Assembly (NCBI GenBank): GCA_015709715.1
Contig: CP054184.1
Coordinates: 1,349,001-1,413,000 of the forward strand
Direction: 5' to 3'
Source of the DNA: Nitrospira sp.
GTDB taxonomy: Bacteria; Nitrospirota; Nitrospiria; Nitrospirales; Nitrospiraceae
DNA: 64,000 nucleotides
Each line of letters starts with the position of its first letter. Positions within the stretch are counted from its first letter, which is position 1. The notes beneath the pieces are model-generated. The model was not told the DNA's origin and did not search any database. It saw nothing but the letters and a program-made list of their open reading frames with translations. The translations under genes were made by a program, and so were the position numbers. This document shows, one piece after another, positions 36,418-46,026 of this stretch.

Positions 36418-37064
36418 CGAAGTTCTCCCAGAATGGATTCTCCGCCCTTAACCCGATCCCCCACTGCGACTCGGATGCTCGACCCCAGCGGCAAAAACGT
36501 ATCCATCCTCGACCCAAACCGGATCAACCCGTAGCGCTCACCCCGCTCCACACGATCACCCTCTCCCACCCAACACACGATGCGACGGGCGATCAACCCG
36601 GCAACCTGCACACACAAGACCTTGGCTCCGGATTCCGCCTTCAACATGACGGCATTCTGTTCATTGTGCAAAGTCGCCTCGGGCTTACTCGCCACGAGAA
36701 ACTGCCCGGGCTGGTAGCTGACGCCTTCCACAATGCCCGCACAGGGCATCCGGTTCACATGGACGTCGAACACATTCAGAAACACCGTAACCCGAATGCT
36801 CTTTTCCTTCAAGTAGCGAGGCTCAAACTCCTCCTCGATTGCGATCACCTTGCCGTCTCCAGGCGACACCACCATGTTGGGCTGCTGCGGAATCGTCCGG
36901 CTGGGATTCCGAAAAAACCACGCCGTAAACAGCGTGAACCCACCGGCCACCAACGCCGGGATGGGCCAGCCGACTCCTCCGAAAAGCAACGCCAAACCGC
37001 CCAGTCCTCCGACAAACGGCCAGCCTTCCTTAACGATCGGAATCCCTACCGCATGATCAGCCAT
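36414..37064 (-). CDS. psd: Phosphatidylserine decarboxylase proenzyme
   Basis: 216 residues from ATG 37064, five bases after GGAG. This is the short, single-anchor form: hydrophobic LALLFGGVGWPIPALVAGGF near the start, NVFDVHVNRMPCAGIVEGV with the catalytic His, and LPLGSSIRVAVGDRV near the end, where self-cleavage at GSS creates the pyruvoyl group. It decarboxylates phosphatidylserine to phosphatidylethanolamine and overlaps pssA. Confidence 0.95.
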   Translation of the reverse strand: MADHAVGIPIVKEGWPFVGGLGGLALLFGGVGWPIPALVAGGFTLFTAWFFRNPSRTIPQQPNMVVSPGDGKVIAIEEEFEPRYLKEKSIRVTVFLNVFDVHVNRMPCAGIVEGVSYQPGQFLVASKPEATLHNEQNAVMLKAESGAKVLCVQVAGLIARRIVCWVGEGDRVERGERYGLIRFGSRMDTFLPLGSSIRVAVGDRVKGGESILGELR

Positions 37065-37115
37065 ACCACTCCGCGCCCACGACAAACCCTCTATATGCGG
37101 TGTTGCCCTTGGGTG

Positions 37116-38132
<1,017 letters not shown>

Positions 38133-38196
38133 TTACTCCTGAAAGTTCGTGGTGCCCATGGATGGAACGCGACGGTCGTGAACAGAGGTGTGCGCG

Positions 38197-38715
38197 CTAC
38201 TCGCGAGCGACTTTTTTCGGTTGGCTGGCCGCCGGCCTGATGGCCTCGCGCGCAATCGCCACACGACCCGTCCGAATCAATTCCTTGATGCCGAGCGGTT
38301 GCAGCAAATTGATGATGGCCTCGATTTTCTTCGGGTCCCCCGTCACCTCGATGGTGTAGGTCGACGGCGTCGAGTCGATCACGTTGGCCCGGAAAATGTC
38401 GGCGATCCTGAGCGCCTCCGCCCGGTCTTCCGACTTGGTATGAACCTTGATCAAGGCCGTCTCCCGAGAGACGAACTCACTTTCATTGAGGTCCACGACC
38501 TTGATGACATCGATCAACTTGTTCAGCTGCTTGACGATCTGTTCCACAATGCGATCGTCACCGGACGTCACGATCGTCATCTGGGACATCGAGGGATCGA
38601 GAGTCGGCGCCACGGAAAGGCTTTCGATGTTGAACCCGCGCCCGCTGAACAATCCCGCCACGCGGGACAATACCCCGAATTTATTCTCGACTGTGACTGA
38701 AATAATGTGTTCCAT
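38197..38715 (-). CDS. ilvH: Acetolactate synthase small (regulatory) subunit
   Basis: 172 residues from ATG 38715. An N-terminal ACT domain (HIISVTVENKFGVLSRVAGL, FSGRGFNIESLSVAPT) binds valine for feedback inhibition, and the C-terminal domain has FRANVIDSTPSTYTIEVTGD. It activates and regulates the large subunit encoded 64 bp upstream. A Lys-rich tail of about 12 residues ends the protein. Confidence 0.95.
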   Translation of the reverse strand: MEHIISVTVENKFGVLSRVAGLFSGRGFNIESLSVAPTLDPSMSQMTIVTSGDDRIVEQIVKQLNKLIDVIKVVDLNESEFVSRETALIKVHTKSEDRAEALRIADIFRANVIDSTPSTYTIEVTGDPKKIEAIINLLQPLGIKELIRTGRVAIAREAIRPAASQPKKVARE

Positions 38716-38779
38716 CGACCTCGACGAACTGGGTCCTCTCAGCACGTCCAATGCACTGCAGAGGCTCAGCCCTCTCTCC

Positions 38780-40558
38780 CTATGCTGTCAGAATCGTGTC
38801 CTTGTCTTCATTGCTGCCGGTGCCGACCGCCCCGGCCTGCTTCTTCTTGAGTTCCGGCGGATCTTCCAGGATCATTTCGTGATTGCACCCACCGGCCGGA
38901 ATCATCGGATAACAATTCTCGTAGGGATAGGTCGGCACATCCACGACGACCGGCTTGTCGCTCTCGATCGCCGCCTTGAGGACACCATCCAAGTCGTTCA
39001 GGGAATTGGCGCGTAACCCCACCGCGCCATAGGCCTCGGCCAGCTTCACAAAGTCCGGCGTCGTATCGAGATAACTGGAGGCGTACCGACCTTCATAGAA
39101 CAGGTCCTGCCACTGCCGAACCATGCCGTGGAAACGGTTGTTCAGGATAACGATTTTGACCGGCAGCTTCGAGACCATGGCCGTCGCCATTTCCTGCATG
39201 TTCATTTGCACGCTCCCGTCGCCGGCCACGCACAACACCAACCGGTTCCGAAAGGCCGCCTGGGCTCCCATCGCGGCGGGAAACCCGAACCCCATCGTGC
39301 CGAGACCACCGGACGTGAGCCAGCGATTCGGCTTCGCCAGCTTGAAGTACTGGGCCGTCCACATCTGATGTTGCCCCACATCCGTCGACACGATCGGATC
39401 CCGATCCTTCGTCAGCTCGTACAACCGCTTGATCACATGTTGCGGCTTGATGGCCCCCTCCGGCTCTTGGTGATAGCTGAGGGGGTGCGCCTGCTGCCAT
39501 TCTCGGATTTGGTCCCACCAGGGTTTCCGAAGCCCGCTCTGATCACCGTTCACGGTTGCTTTCAAAATCTGATTCAAGTCCCGCAATACGGCCTTACAGT
39601 CACCCACGATCGGAATATCGACGTGGATATTCTTGCGGATCGACGTCGGGTCGATATCGATATGGATGACCTTGGCGTGTGGACAGAATTCAGAGACCTT
39701 GCCGGTCACGCGATCATCGAATCGCGCCCCCACGGCGATCACGAGGTCGGAATAGTGCATCGCCATGTTGGCGCTGTAGGTTCCGTGCATGCCCAACATG
39801 CCCAGCGACAGCGGATGTTCGCCGGGGAATGCGCCTAAGCCCATCAGCGTCATGTCGACGGGGATCTGCGTCATCTCCGCCAGTTCAAGCAATTCCTTGG
39901 AGGCGCCTGAAAACACCACTCCTCCCCCCACGTAGAGGATCGGCTTCTTCGCCTTGACAATGGCTTCCGCAGCTTGCTTGATCTGCCATTTATTACCCTC
40001 ATACGTCGGATTGTATCCACGGATGGACACGGAGTTGGGATAGGTAAACTCCGTCTTGGCCATGGACACATCCTTGGGAATATCCACCAAGACCGGCCCA
40101 GGACGGCCGGTGGTGGCGATATAGAAGGCTTCCTTGATCGTGGTGGCAAGATCGTTCACGTCCTTCACGAGGAAGTTGTACTTCGTACAGGGCCGGCTGA
40201 GGCCGATGTTGTCCGCCTCCTGGAACGCATCGTTGCCGATCAGACTGGTCGACACCTGTCCGCTGAAGCAGACCAGAGGAACGGAGTCCATATAGGCATC
40301 GGCCAGCGCGGTGATCACGTTCGTCATGCCTGGTCCCGAGGTCACCAAACAGACCCCGGCTTTCCCGGTTGCCTTGGCATAGCCCTCGGCCATGTGACCG
40401 GCACCCTGCTCATGCCTGGTCAGAATAACTTCGATCTCATTCTGCTGATGGAGCATGTCAAAGATCTTCAGCACGACGCCGCCCGGCAAGGCGAAGATCG
40501 TCTTCACACCCTCCCGCTTCAGGCATTCGATAAAGATTTCCGACCCTGTCAACTTCAT
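38780..40558 (-). CDS. ilvB: Acetolactate synthase large subunit
   Basis: 592 residues from ATG 40558, preceded by GGAGGGTGAT. Thiamine-diphosphate enzyme domains are in order: N-terminal PYR (the catalytic Glu in LTRHEQGAGHMAEGYAKATG), central FAD-binding domain, and C-terminal PP domain with GDGSVQMNMQEMATAMVSKL and ILNN as Mg-TPP motif. It forms acetolactate or acetohydroxybutyrate. First gene of the long leftward cluster, behind its own candidate promoter. Confidence 0.96.
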   Translation of the reverse strand: MKLTGSEIFIECLKREGVKTIFALPGGVVLKIFDMLHQQNEIEVILTRHEQGAGHMAEGYAKATGKAGVCLVTSGPGMTNVITALADAYMDSVPLVCFSGQVSTSLIGNDAFQEADNIGLSRPCTKYNFLVKDVNDLATTIKEAFYIATTGRPGPVLVDIPKDVSMAKTEFTYPNSVSIRGYNPTYEGNKWQIKQAAEAIVKAKKPILYVGGGVVFSGASKELLELAEMTQIPVDMTLMGLGAFPGEHPLSLGMLGMHGTYSANMAMHYSDLVIAVGARFDDRVTGKVSEFCPHAKVIHIDIDPTSIRKNIHVDIPIVGDCKAVLRDLNQILKATVNGDQSGLRKPWWDQIREWQQAHPLSYHQEPEGAIKPQHVIKRLYELTKDRDPIVSTDVGQHQMWTAQYFKLAKPNRWLTSGGLGTMGFGFPAAMGAQAAFRNRLVLCVAGDGSVQMNMQEMATAMVSKLPVKIVILNNRFHGMVRQWQDLFYEGRYASSYLDTTPDFVKLAEAYGAVGLRANSLNDLDGVLKAAIESDKPVVVDVPTYPYENCYPMIPAGGCNHEMILEDPPELKKKQAGAVGTGSNEDKDTILTA

Positions 40559-40688
40559 ATCACCCTCCCCTCCACCTCGGTTGGCGAAGGACATGATGCC
40601 TCACCGGAGAATAATCTTCTCTTCCTGCCTCGTCTCCGAGACACAGGTTGATACGATCTTACTGAAAAAACAATGGGTAAGATGGCGG

Positions 40689-40718
40689 ATGGTATCACCA
40701 GATCTCAAGAGAGGTCAA
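40689..40718 (-). promoter_or_regulatory. Promoter candidate for the ilv cluster
   Basis: TTGACC (40718-40713), an 18-nt spacer and TACCAT (40694-40689) on the minus strand, leaving a leader of about 125 nt before ilvB. No T-box or leader-peptide attenuator was recognised in it. Confidence 0.4.
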
Positions 40719-40785
40719 TAGAGCACACCAGAGAGCCTGGATCTCACCTAGTAGCCAACGACCGAGGCATGGTAAGAAGGGCGCC

Positions 40786-41091
40786 ATGGCTCAGACACGC
40801 GTCACGATCCTCTCCCGCCGAGAATGCCATCTCTGCCGAGTAGCACACCGGATCGCCCGACAACTGCAGGAGGACCTCTCCTTCGACCTGAAGGAGGTGA
40901 ATGTGGACGATGATCCGCAGTTAGTCTCGCGCTATGGGAACCGAGTGCCGGTACTGCTCATCGATGACCGGGAGGCCCTTGCGGGAAGGTTGACGGGCGG
41001 CGAGTTGCGCGCCGCCATCAAAAGGGCGCGTTGGAGGAACCCTATAAGCCGGATTCTGTCCCGTGTGAAACTTGCGCTCGCACGGGGGTGA
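40786..41091 (+). CDS. Glutaredoxin-like (DUF836) thiol protein
   Basis: 101 residues. A thioredoxin-fold start RVTILSRRECHLCRVAHRIA carries CxxC (CHLC), followed by the cis-Pro region NRVPVLLIDDREALAGRLTG. This fits the small glutaredoxin-2-like/DUF836 group. The core ends near residue 80; the last 22 codons, rich in Arg, are encoded by DNA antisense to the 3' end of the RNase P RNA gene. It diverges from ilvB. Physiological partner unknown. Confidence 0.85.
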   Translation: MAQTRVTILSRRECHLCRVAHRIARQLQEDLSFDLKEVNVDDDPQLVSRYGNRVPVLLIDDREALAGRLTGGELRAAIKRARWRNPISRILSRVKLALARG

Positions 41092-41461
41092 TCATTTCTC
41101 TGGGACTCGAGTTGCCCCGAGCCTCAAGCAACCTACCCGGGAACCTCGGCCGGGCCGGCCTTTCTGCTGAGCCCTGACGGGCGCCGCAGGCGTCCCCCTA
41201 TTTGGTCTTGCTCCGGACGACGCTTACCGTGCCGTTGATGTCGCCATCACCGCGGTAGGCTCTTACCCCACCGTTTCACCCTTACCTGAGCCGGCAGGAG
41301 GACCAAGGTCGCTCGCGCCGGCCATCGGCGGTCTGTTCTCTGTGGTGCTGGTGTCGGATCACTCCGCCTGGACGTTATCCAGCGTCCTTGCCCTTGGAGT
41401 CCGGACTTTCCTCCCATCGAGCAGACTCGACGAGCGACCACCCGTGCTCCCCCAGCGCGCC
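41025..41461 (-). ncRNA. rnpB: RNase P RNA (bacterial class A)
   Basis: The minus strand carries the diagnostic conserved blocks: GATGGGAGGAAAGTCCGGAC near the 5' end, GGTAAGGGTGAAACGGTGGG and GTAAGAGCCTACCGCGG in the middle, and GACAGAATCCGGCTTATAGG near the 3' end. The boundaries were set from the P1 helix: GGCGCGCTGGGGGA at the 5' end pairs with TCCTCCAACGCGCC at the 3' end (13 of 14 positions). Length about 437 nt. It is the catalytic RNA that matures tRNA 5' ends. The 3' 67 nt overlap the convergent glutaredoxin-like CDS. Confidence 0.95.
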
Positions 41462-41466
41462 TTCAC

Positions 41467-41496
41467 AGTATAGAGTTCATAAGCCGCGCGATTCAA
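41467..41496 (-). promoter_or_regulatory. rnpB promoter
   Basis: TTGAAT (41496-41491), an 18-nt spacer and TATACT (41472-41467) on the minus strand, six bases before the first nucleotide of P1. Position and quality fit a strong stable-RNA promoter. Confidence 0.75.
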
Positions 41497-41828
41497 GCCA
41501 CGGGCCCCGACGCAGGATGAGCGACGTCGCACAGTCTGCACGGAGCACAACCGCACCTCTCTCCCTGTCGCTCCGAGCCGGCTAGCACATGCTCGGAATA
41601 TCCCGCGCCAATTACATCCCATAGCCGCCTCGTTAGTCATTCGGCTCAGCCTGGTTCTTGCACAGCCCGCCATGATTCGTCCACACGCCGTCTGTGCCTC
41701 CAGGCACCCGGCTGACCAACAGAGAGGAGGACTGGCACCCACAAACCCGTTCCCCGACGACCTTCAGGCCAGAGACCATCCAGAGTCCCGAGTCATTCCA
41801 TTCACATCTTGAGAGCAGGAGAATGATG
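41497..41828. other. Intergenic region between rnpB and porin copy 2
   Basis: About 330 bp between the divergent rnpB promoter and the porin start. No convincing gene, Fur box or RNA was recognised. The open frame that continues upstream of the porin through this stretch lacks signal-peptide or coding character. Confidence 0.4.
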
Positions 41829-43310
41829 ATGCGGACTCTGATCTTACTCTGGATATTTTTGCTAAGCTCCACAATCGTGCCGAGCGCCTTCGCAGACGAT
41901 GGCAGCGTCGAAACACGCATGCGAAAATTGGAGCAACGGTTACAGGAACTCGAACAGCATAATCGCCAGCTTCAGCGATCTCACTCGCCGGAAGCCGAGG
42001 CACCCGAGCCGGCCCCTTCGCCGGATTCCTCCGGTCCGCCGACTGGAACGATCCTTCCGGACATCGCACGAGACTCGCGGCAGAAAAAACAAGCACCGCT
42101 TTCCTTCAGCACGGCCGGTTCCGGCACCATGATCTACGCCAAACCGTTCGTTACCGCCCCCAAAGCCTTCGTCGGCGGATACTTCGATCTTCAATACCGC
42201 AATCACCGAAAAGACGTGATCGACAACGGCGCCGGGTCTCCCGGCAGCAATCCCGGTATCGGCGCCACGAACAGTTCGTTCGACCAGCAACGCTTCGTTC
42301 CCTTCATCTATGCGGATATCACCGAGCATGTGAAATTCGCGTCCGAACTTGAAATCGAGCACGGCATACGTGAAGGAACCGAAACGGAGGTCAGCCTGGA
42401 GTTCGCCCACGTCGACTATCTGTTTCAGGAGCCGATCAACCTGCGCGCGGGCATCATTCTCTTACCCGTCGGCAAGTTCAACCTCCTGCACGATTCCCCG
42501 CTGAACGACCTGACTGATCGCCCGCTGGTCAACCAATTCATCATCCCGACGACCATGTCCGAGGCCGGCGCCGGCTTCTACGGCACGGTGTATCCAGGCC
42601 GCTATTCCAAGATGGATTATGAGTTCTATGTCACTCAAGGGCCGAATGGGTACCAACCGGACGGATCGTCCAGGATCGGAGAGGCCAGTGGACTGAAGAA
42701 CTCCCGGCAGCGCAAATCCTTGACGGATGACGGGTTCGACAACAACCGCGGCAAGGCTGTGGTCGGGCGAGTCGCCTACAGTCCGATGTTAGGGGTCGAA
42801 ATCGCAGGGTCCGGATACCACGGCACCTACGATCCGGAGAGCAAGCGGTCGCTGTCGATCTTCGTACTCGATTGGACGCTGCAACGAGGCCCCTTTGAAC
42901 TGATCGGCGAAGCCGCGTGGGCCTATGCGAAGAACAACTCCCGGAATCTGGACGGCACTCCGGCCGTCGATCCCGACACAGGACGCCTGCGGCCGCAGCG
43001 GATGAATGGGTACTACATCCAGGGGAATTATCATTTTATGCCGGAGATGTTGCGGCGGATGTTGCCGCAACGTTTTTCGGAGGGATCGACCCTGACGGCG
43101 GTAGTCCGGTGGGACAAGATCAACACCAACCGGGATGCCATCGGCGGATTCGGCGACCTTGAACAACTGAGCCTTGGACTGAACTTCCGCCCGATCGAGG
43201 ATACGGTGTTCAAGGTGTCATATCAATTCGGCATGCGAGCCTTCAACCCCAATACCAGCCAGCGGGTCCACGACAATGCGCTGGTGTTATCGGCTGCGAC
43301 CTACTTCTAG
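41829..43310 (+). CDS. Outer-membrane porin (copy 2)
   Basis: 493 residues from the third of three consecutive ATGs, seven bases after AGGAG. Signal peptide MRTLILLWIFLLSSTIVPSA then FADD; a coiled coil (ETRMRKLEQRLQELEQHNRQ) and a Pro/Ser linker lead to a beta-barrel ending in AATYF. It shares its layout and many segments with the porin at 10766-12220 (GTMIYAKPFVTAPKAFVGGY, VPFIYADITEHVKFASELEI, FRPIEDTVFKVSYQF). No Fur box is seen here, so the two copies are probably used under different conditions. Substrate unknown. Confidence 0.8.
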   Translation: MRTLILLWIFLLSSTIVPSAFADDGSVETRMRKLEQRLQELEQHNRQLQRSHSPEAEAPEPAPSPDSSGPPTGTILPDIARDSRQKKQAPLSFSTAGSGTMIYAKPFVTAPKAFVGGYFDLQYRNHRKDVIDNGAGSPGSNPGIGATNSSFDQQRFVPFIYADITEHVKFASELEIEHGIREGTETEVSLEFAHVDYLFQEPINLRAGIILLPVGKFNLLHDSPLNDLTDRPLVNQFIIPTTMSEAGAGFYGTVYPGRYSKMDYEFYVTQGPNGYQPDGSSRIGEASGLKNSRQRKSLTDDGFDNNRGKAVVGRVAYSPMLGVEIAGSGYHGTYDPESKRSLSIFVLDWTLQRGPFELIGEAAWAYAKNNSRNLDGTPAVDPDTGRLRPQRMNGYYIQGNYHFMPEMLRRMLPQRFSEGSTLTAVVRWDKINTNRDAIGGFGDLEQLSLGLNFRPIEDTVFKVSYQFGMRAFNPNTSQRVHDNALVLSAATYF

Positions 43311-43316
43311 GTTGAT

Positions 43317-43344
43317 CGGGGCCTCCGCCGAGGCGCAGGCCCCG
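43317..43344 (+). terminator. GC-rich hairpin after porin copy 2
   Basis: CGGGGCCT and AGGCCCCG form an 8-bp stem six bases after the porin stop, in the gap between convergent genes. No T-run. Confidence 0.4.
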
Positions 43345-43397
43345 GTTCCCCATGGAGCCACACAGACCTGCCGTCCCTCGTTGCGAAGGCTGAGGAG

Positions 43398-44249
43398 TCA
43401 GCGCAGCTGCGGCAACTCGCTGTTCGGCGCCGGCGGTTTGGATTGGTAGATCGGAAGGGCTTCGGCCATCCACTCTTCGAGTTGCTGAATTCTCGTGTCG
43501 TGACTGGGATGCGTTGAGAGGAATTCCGAGGTGCCTTTTCCTCCCGAGAGTTCACCCATACGCGTCCAGAGCTGAATCGACTCCCTGGGATCATACCCTG
43601 CCTCTGCCGCCAGCAGTACCCCGACGTAATCAGCTTCCGACTCATGCTTACGGCTGAACGGCAGCAGCACCCCGACTTGCGCACCGACCCCGAGCGCAGC
43701 CATGGCGCCTTGCGTCAGAACCGGGTTAGTCCCACTCACCCCGAGCGCGATGCCGATCGCTTGAAGCGTGGTCTGCGCCAAAGTGTTCTGACTCATGCGT
43801 TCGCCTCCGTGCCGAGCCAAGGCATGCACGACCTCATGGCCCATCACGGCCGCCAAGCCCGCTTCCGTTTTCGCCACAGGGAAAATCCCCGTGTAGACGG
43901 CGATCTTCCCTCCCGGCAGCGCAAAGGCGTTCATGGTCTTATCATCCTTGATGACGGTCACTTCCCACTCGAATTGGTTGGCCATCTCACTGTATTTGGA
44001 TCGCTTCGCCGCCTCGATCACTCGCGCCGCAACCCGCCTCACCGGTTCGATTTCACGGGGATCGGTCGACTGCTTCATCTTGGGATCGCTCTTCACCTGC
44101 GCATACGCTTGCGCCCCCATTTGCGTTTCCTGCGACATCGGCATCATCATCAGCTGCCAACGTCCGGTGTAGGGATTGGTTTGACAACCGGTCGTCGTGA
44201 GCAGGACGGCCCCCCCCATCATCAGCCAGAAGACGGACGAACGCTTCAC
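43398..44249 (-). CDS. M48-family metalloprotease lipoprotein
   Basis: 283 residues from a GTG five bases after AGGGGG; the frame is open to 44297. The signal VKRSSVFWLMMGGAVLLTTT ends in a TTGC lipobox. The protease domain has the zinc motif HEVVH (MGHEVVHALARHGGERM) and the third ligand Glu in KHESEADYVGVLLAAEAGYD, followed by THPSHDTRIQQLEEWM, as in the BepA/YcaL/LoiP group. It probably does quality control of outer-membrane proteins; the porin gene converging on it is compatible but not proof. Confidence 0.92.
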   Translation of the reverse strand: MKRSSVFWLMMGGAVLLTTTGCQTNPYTGRWQLMMMPMSQETQMGAQAYAQVKSDPKMKQSTDPREIEPVRRVAARVIEAAKRSKYSEMANQFEWEVTVIKDDKTMNAFALPGGKIAVYTGIFPVAKTEAGLAAVMGHEVVHALARHGGERMSQNTLAQTTLQAIGIALGVSGTNPVLTQGAMAALGVGAQVGVLLPFSRKHESEADYVGVLLAAEAGYDPRESIQLWTRMGELSGGKGTSEFLSTHPSHDTRIQQLEEWMAEALPIYQSKPPAPNSELPQLR

Positions 44250-44376
44250 TGTCGCCCCCTGCGTCACACGCTCCCCGTGGTACGTCATGCCATGCACCTC
44301 CGCAAATTGACCGCCCTTGCGGGCTTTGCTAGATTACCGCGCCACCTTTCTGGTTTCCACATGGGAGTTTCACCGA

Positions 44377-45036
44377 GTGCCCGCCGCTCCAGACCTGTCC
44401 GCTCTCAACCGCATCGGAATCGACGAATCCGGCAAGGGCGATTATTTCGGTCCATTGGTCATCGCCGCCGTCTTCGTGACAGGCGACACCCGTCGAGACC
44501 TCGCGCTCATGCAGGTCCGCGACAGCAAGAAGATCTCCGATGGCCGGATTCTGGAGATGGCACCCGACATTCGGTTACTCTGCCCGCACAGCATCGTGGC
44601 CATCGGCCCCCAGCGCTACAATGAACTCTATGCCAAGATTCGGAATTTGAATCGCCTGTTGGCCTGGGGCCACGCCCGCGCGCTCGAAAACCTCCTTCAA
44701 CAGGTGCAATGCGACCTGGCCATTGCCGACCAATTCGGCGACGAGCGCCTGATCCTGAACGCCCTTCAGGAGAAAGGGAAGCAGATACGCTTGGTGCAGC
44801 AGCCGAAGGCCGAAGCCGACATCGCCGTTGCGGCTGCTTCGGTTTTGGCCCGAGCAGAATTCCTTCTTCGCCTGCAGCGCCTTTCACAAGAGTTGAACAC
44901 GACCCTGCCCAAGGGCGCGTCCCCCGCAGTGGAACTTGCCGGGAAAATGGTAGTGAAGAAGTATGGGCAGGAGCGACTCGGAACCGTGGCGAAATTACAC
45001 TTTAAGACGACCAGACAAGTGCTGGGAGAGACTTAG
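44377..45036 (+). CDS. rnhC: Ribonuclease HIII, catalytic domain only
   Basis: 219 residues from GTG 44377 (GGGAG ten bases upstream); the frame is open to a TTG at 44317. The HIII signature is clear: RIGIDESGKGDYFGPLVIAA, the ELYAKIRNLNRLLAWGHARA helix specific to HIII rather than HII, DLAIADQFGDERLI and EADIAVAAASVLARAEFLLR. It degrades RNA in RNA-DNA hybrids. The usual N-terminal TBP-like substrate-binding domain (about 80 residues) is missing. Its end overlaps the convergent zinc-ribbon gene by four bases. Confidence 0.9.
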   Translation: MPAAPDLSALNRIGIDESGKGDYFGPLVIAAVFVTGDTRRDLALMQVRDSKKISDGRILEMAPDIRLLCPHSIVAIGPQRYNELYAKIRNLNRLLAWGHARALENLLQQVQCDLAIADQFGDERLILNALQEKGKQIRLVQQPKAEADIAVAAASVLARAEFLLRLQRLSQELNTTLPKGASPAVELAGKMVVKKYGQERLGTVAKLHFKTTRQVLGET

Positions 45037-45809
45037 ACCGATTCGCCGACTTCGAAGTTCTGCGCCTGCTCCCGTTCCGCAGGAGCCTTGACTTCAGCCA
45101 TGGGCTCGCCGTCCCAATAGAGCATACGATAACAATAAGGGCAGGCATAGGCATCTTCGGCACGTTTGACTTGAGAGACGAGTTGCGGCGGCAAGTGCAA
45201 GCGGCAGCCCTGACAAATGCCGTCCTTGAGTTGGGCCAGCGCCTGATCCTTCCTCGTGGCCTTCAACTTGTCGTATCTGGCCAGCAAGGCCTTGTCGACC
45301 TTCCCGGACAACTCCTGCTGCTGAGCTTCCAGCGAAGCCAATTCGGCCGCAAGCGTACGGTCCAGTTCGTCGAGTGCGGCCTTCTCCTTTGCAAAAGCCC
45401 CTTCGGCCTGGCCCAACTGAGACTTGGCCTCGGCACTCACCTTTTGAGCCTGCTCGACCTGCTCCATTACCAGAAGAATCCGCTCCTCGATTTCGCCTTT
45501 CTTCTTATTTGCCAATTCGACTTCGAACAGGTGGGCCTGATACTCCTGGTTCGTCTTCAACTGAGCGGCCCGGTCCCTCATCTTGGCGATCCGGTCCTCA
45601 TGGGCTTCGAGATCCTTCTCCTGACTACGGCGCTCTTTGGTCAGGCTGTCGATAGACGCGGAGGCCTCTTGCAGCAACCGCCTCGCGTCGCGGACCGGAG
45701 CTTCGACGCTGTCGAGCCGCCCGGGAATCTTCCGTCGTCGCTCCTTGAGATCGGCGATACGGAGATCGAGTTTCTGCAGCTCAATGAGAGGAAGCAGCTG
45801 TGGATTCAA
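45033..45809 (-). CDS. Coiled-coil C4 zinc-ribbon protein
   Basis: 258 residues: a long antiparallel coiled coil (about 10-180, rich in Glu, Lys, Ala, Gln) followed by a C4 zinc ribbon, GICQGCRLHLPPQLVSQVKR then YACPYCYRMLYW. This is the zf-RING_7/CdsZ-like family, for which roles in flagellar or secretion export and in nucleic-acid binding have been suggested. It lies 70 bp downstream of the tRNA gene on the same strand. Confidence 0.88.
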   Translation of the reverse strand: MNPQLLPLIELQKLDLRIADLKERRRKIPGRLDSVEAPVRDARRLLQEASASIDSLTKERRSQEKDLEAHEDRIAKMRDRAAQLKTNQEYQAHLFEVELANKKKGEIEERILLVMEQVEQAQKVSAEAKSQLGQAEGAFAKEKAALDELDRTLAAELASLEAQQQELSGKVDKALLARYDKLKATRKDQALAQLKDGICQGCRLHLPPQLVSQVKRAEDAYACPYCYRMLYWDGEPMAEVKAPAEREQAQNFEVGESV

Positions 45810-45879
45810 CGGTACTCCTTGTACGATGCGTCAGGACCTCGTCGCGCGACAGGTCTCGCCCTGATCGCCCGGCCCAGGT

Positions 45880-45956
45880 TGGTGGGCCCACTAGGACTTG
45901 AACCTAGGACCAGCTGATTATGAGTCAGCCGCTCTAACCACCTGAGCTATGGGCCC
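45880..45956 (-). tRNA. tRNA with CAU anticodon (Met or Ile2)
   Basis: A 77-nt cloverleaf including encoded CCA. Acceptor GGGCCCA pairs with TGGGCCC (7 bp), D-arm AGCTCAGGTGGTTAGAGC, anticodon stem GGCTGA-loop-TCAG with CAT anticodon, and T-arm CCTAGGTTCAAGTCCTAG. It lacks the mismatched acceptor of initiator tRNA, so it is either elongator Met or the lysidine-modified Ile2; sequence alone does not decide here. It is downstream of rpoD on the same strand. Confidence 0.95.
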
Positions 45957-46026
45957 GGTCCCATGACCTGAGCAAATTCTAGGCCCTCGGCCGCGGCAGA
46001 GTCAAACCGCGGTAAAACGAAATCTG

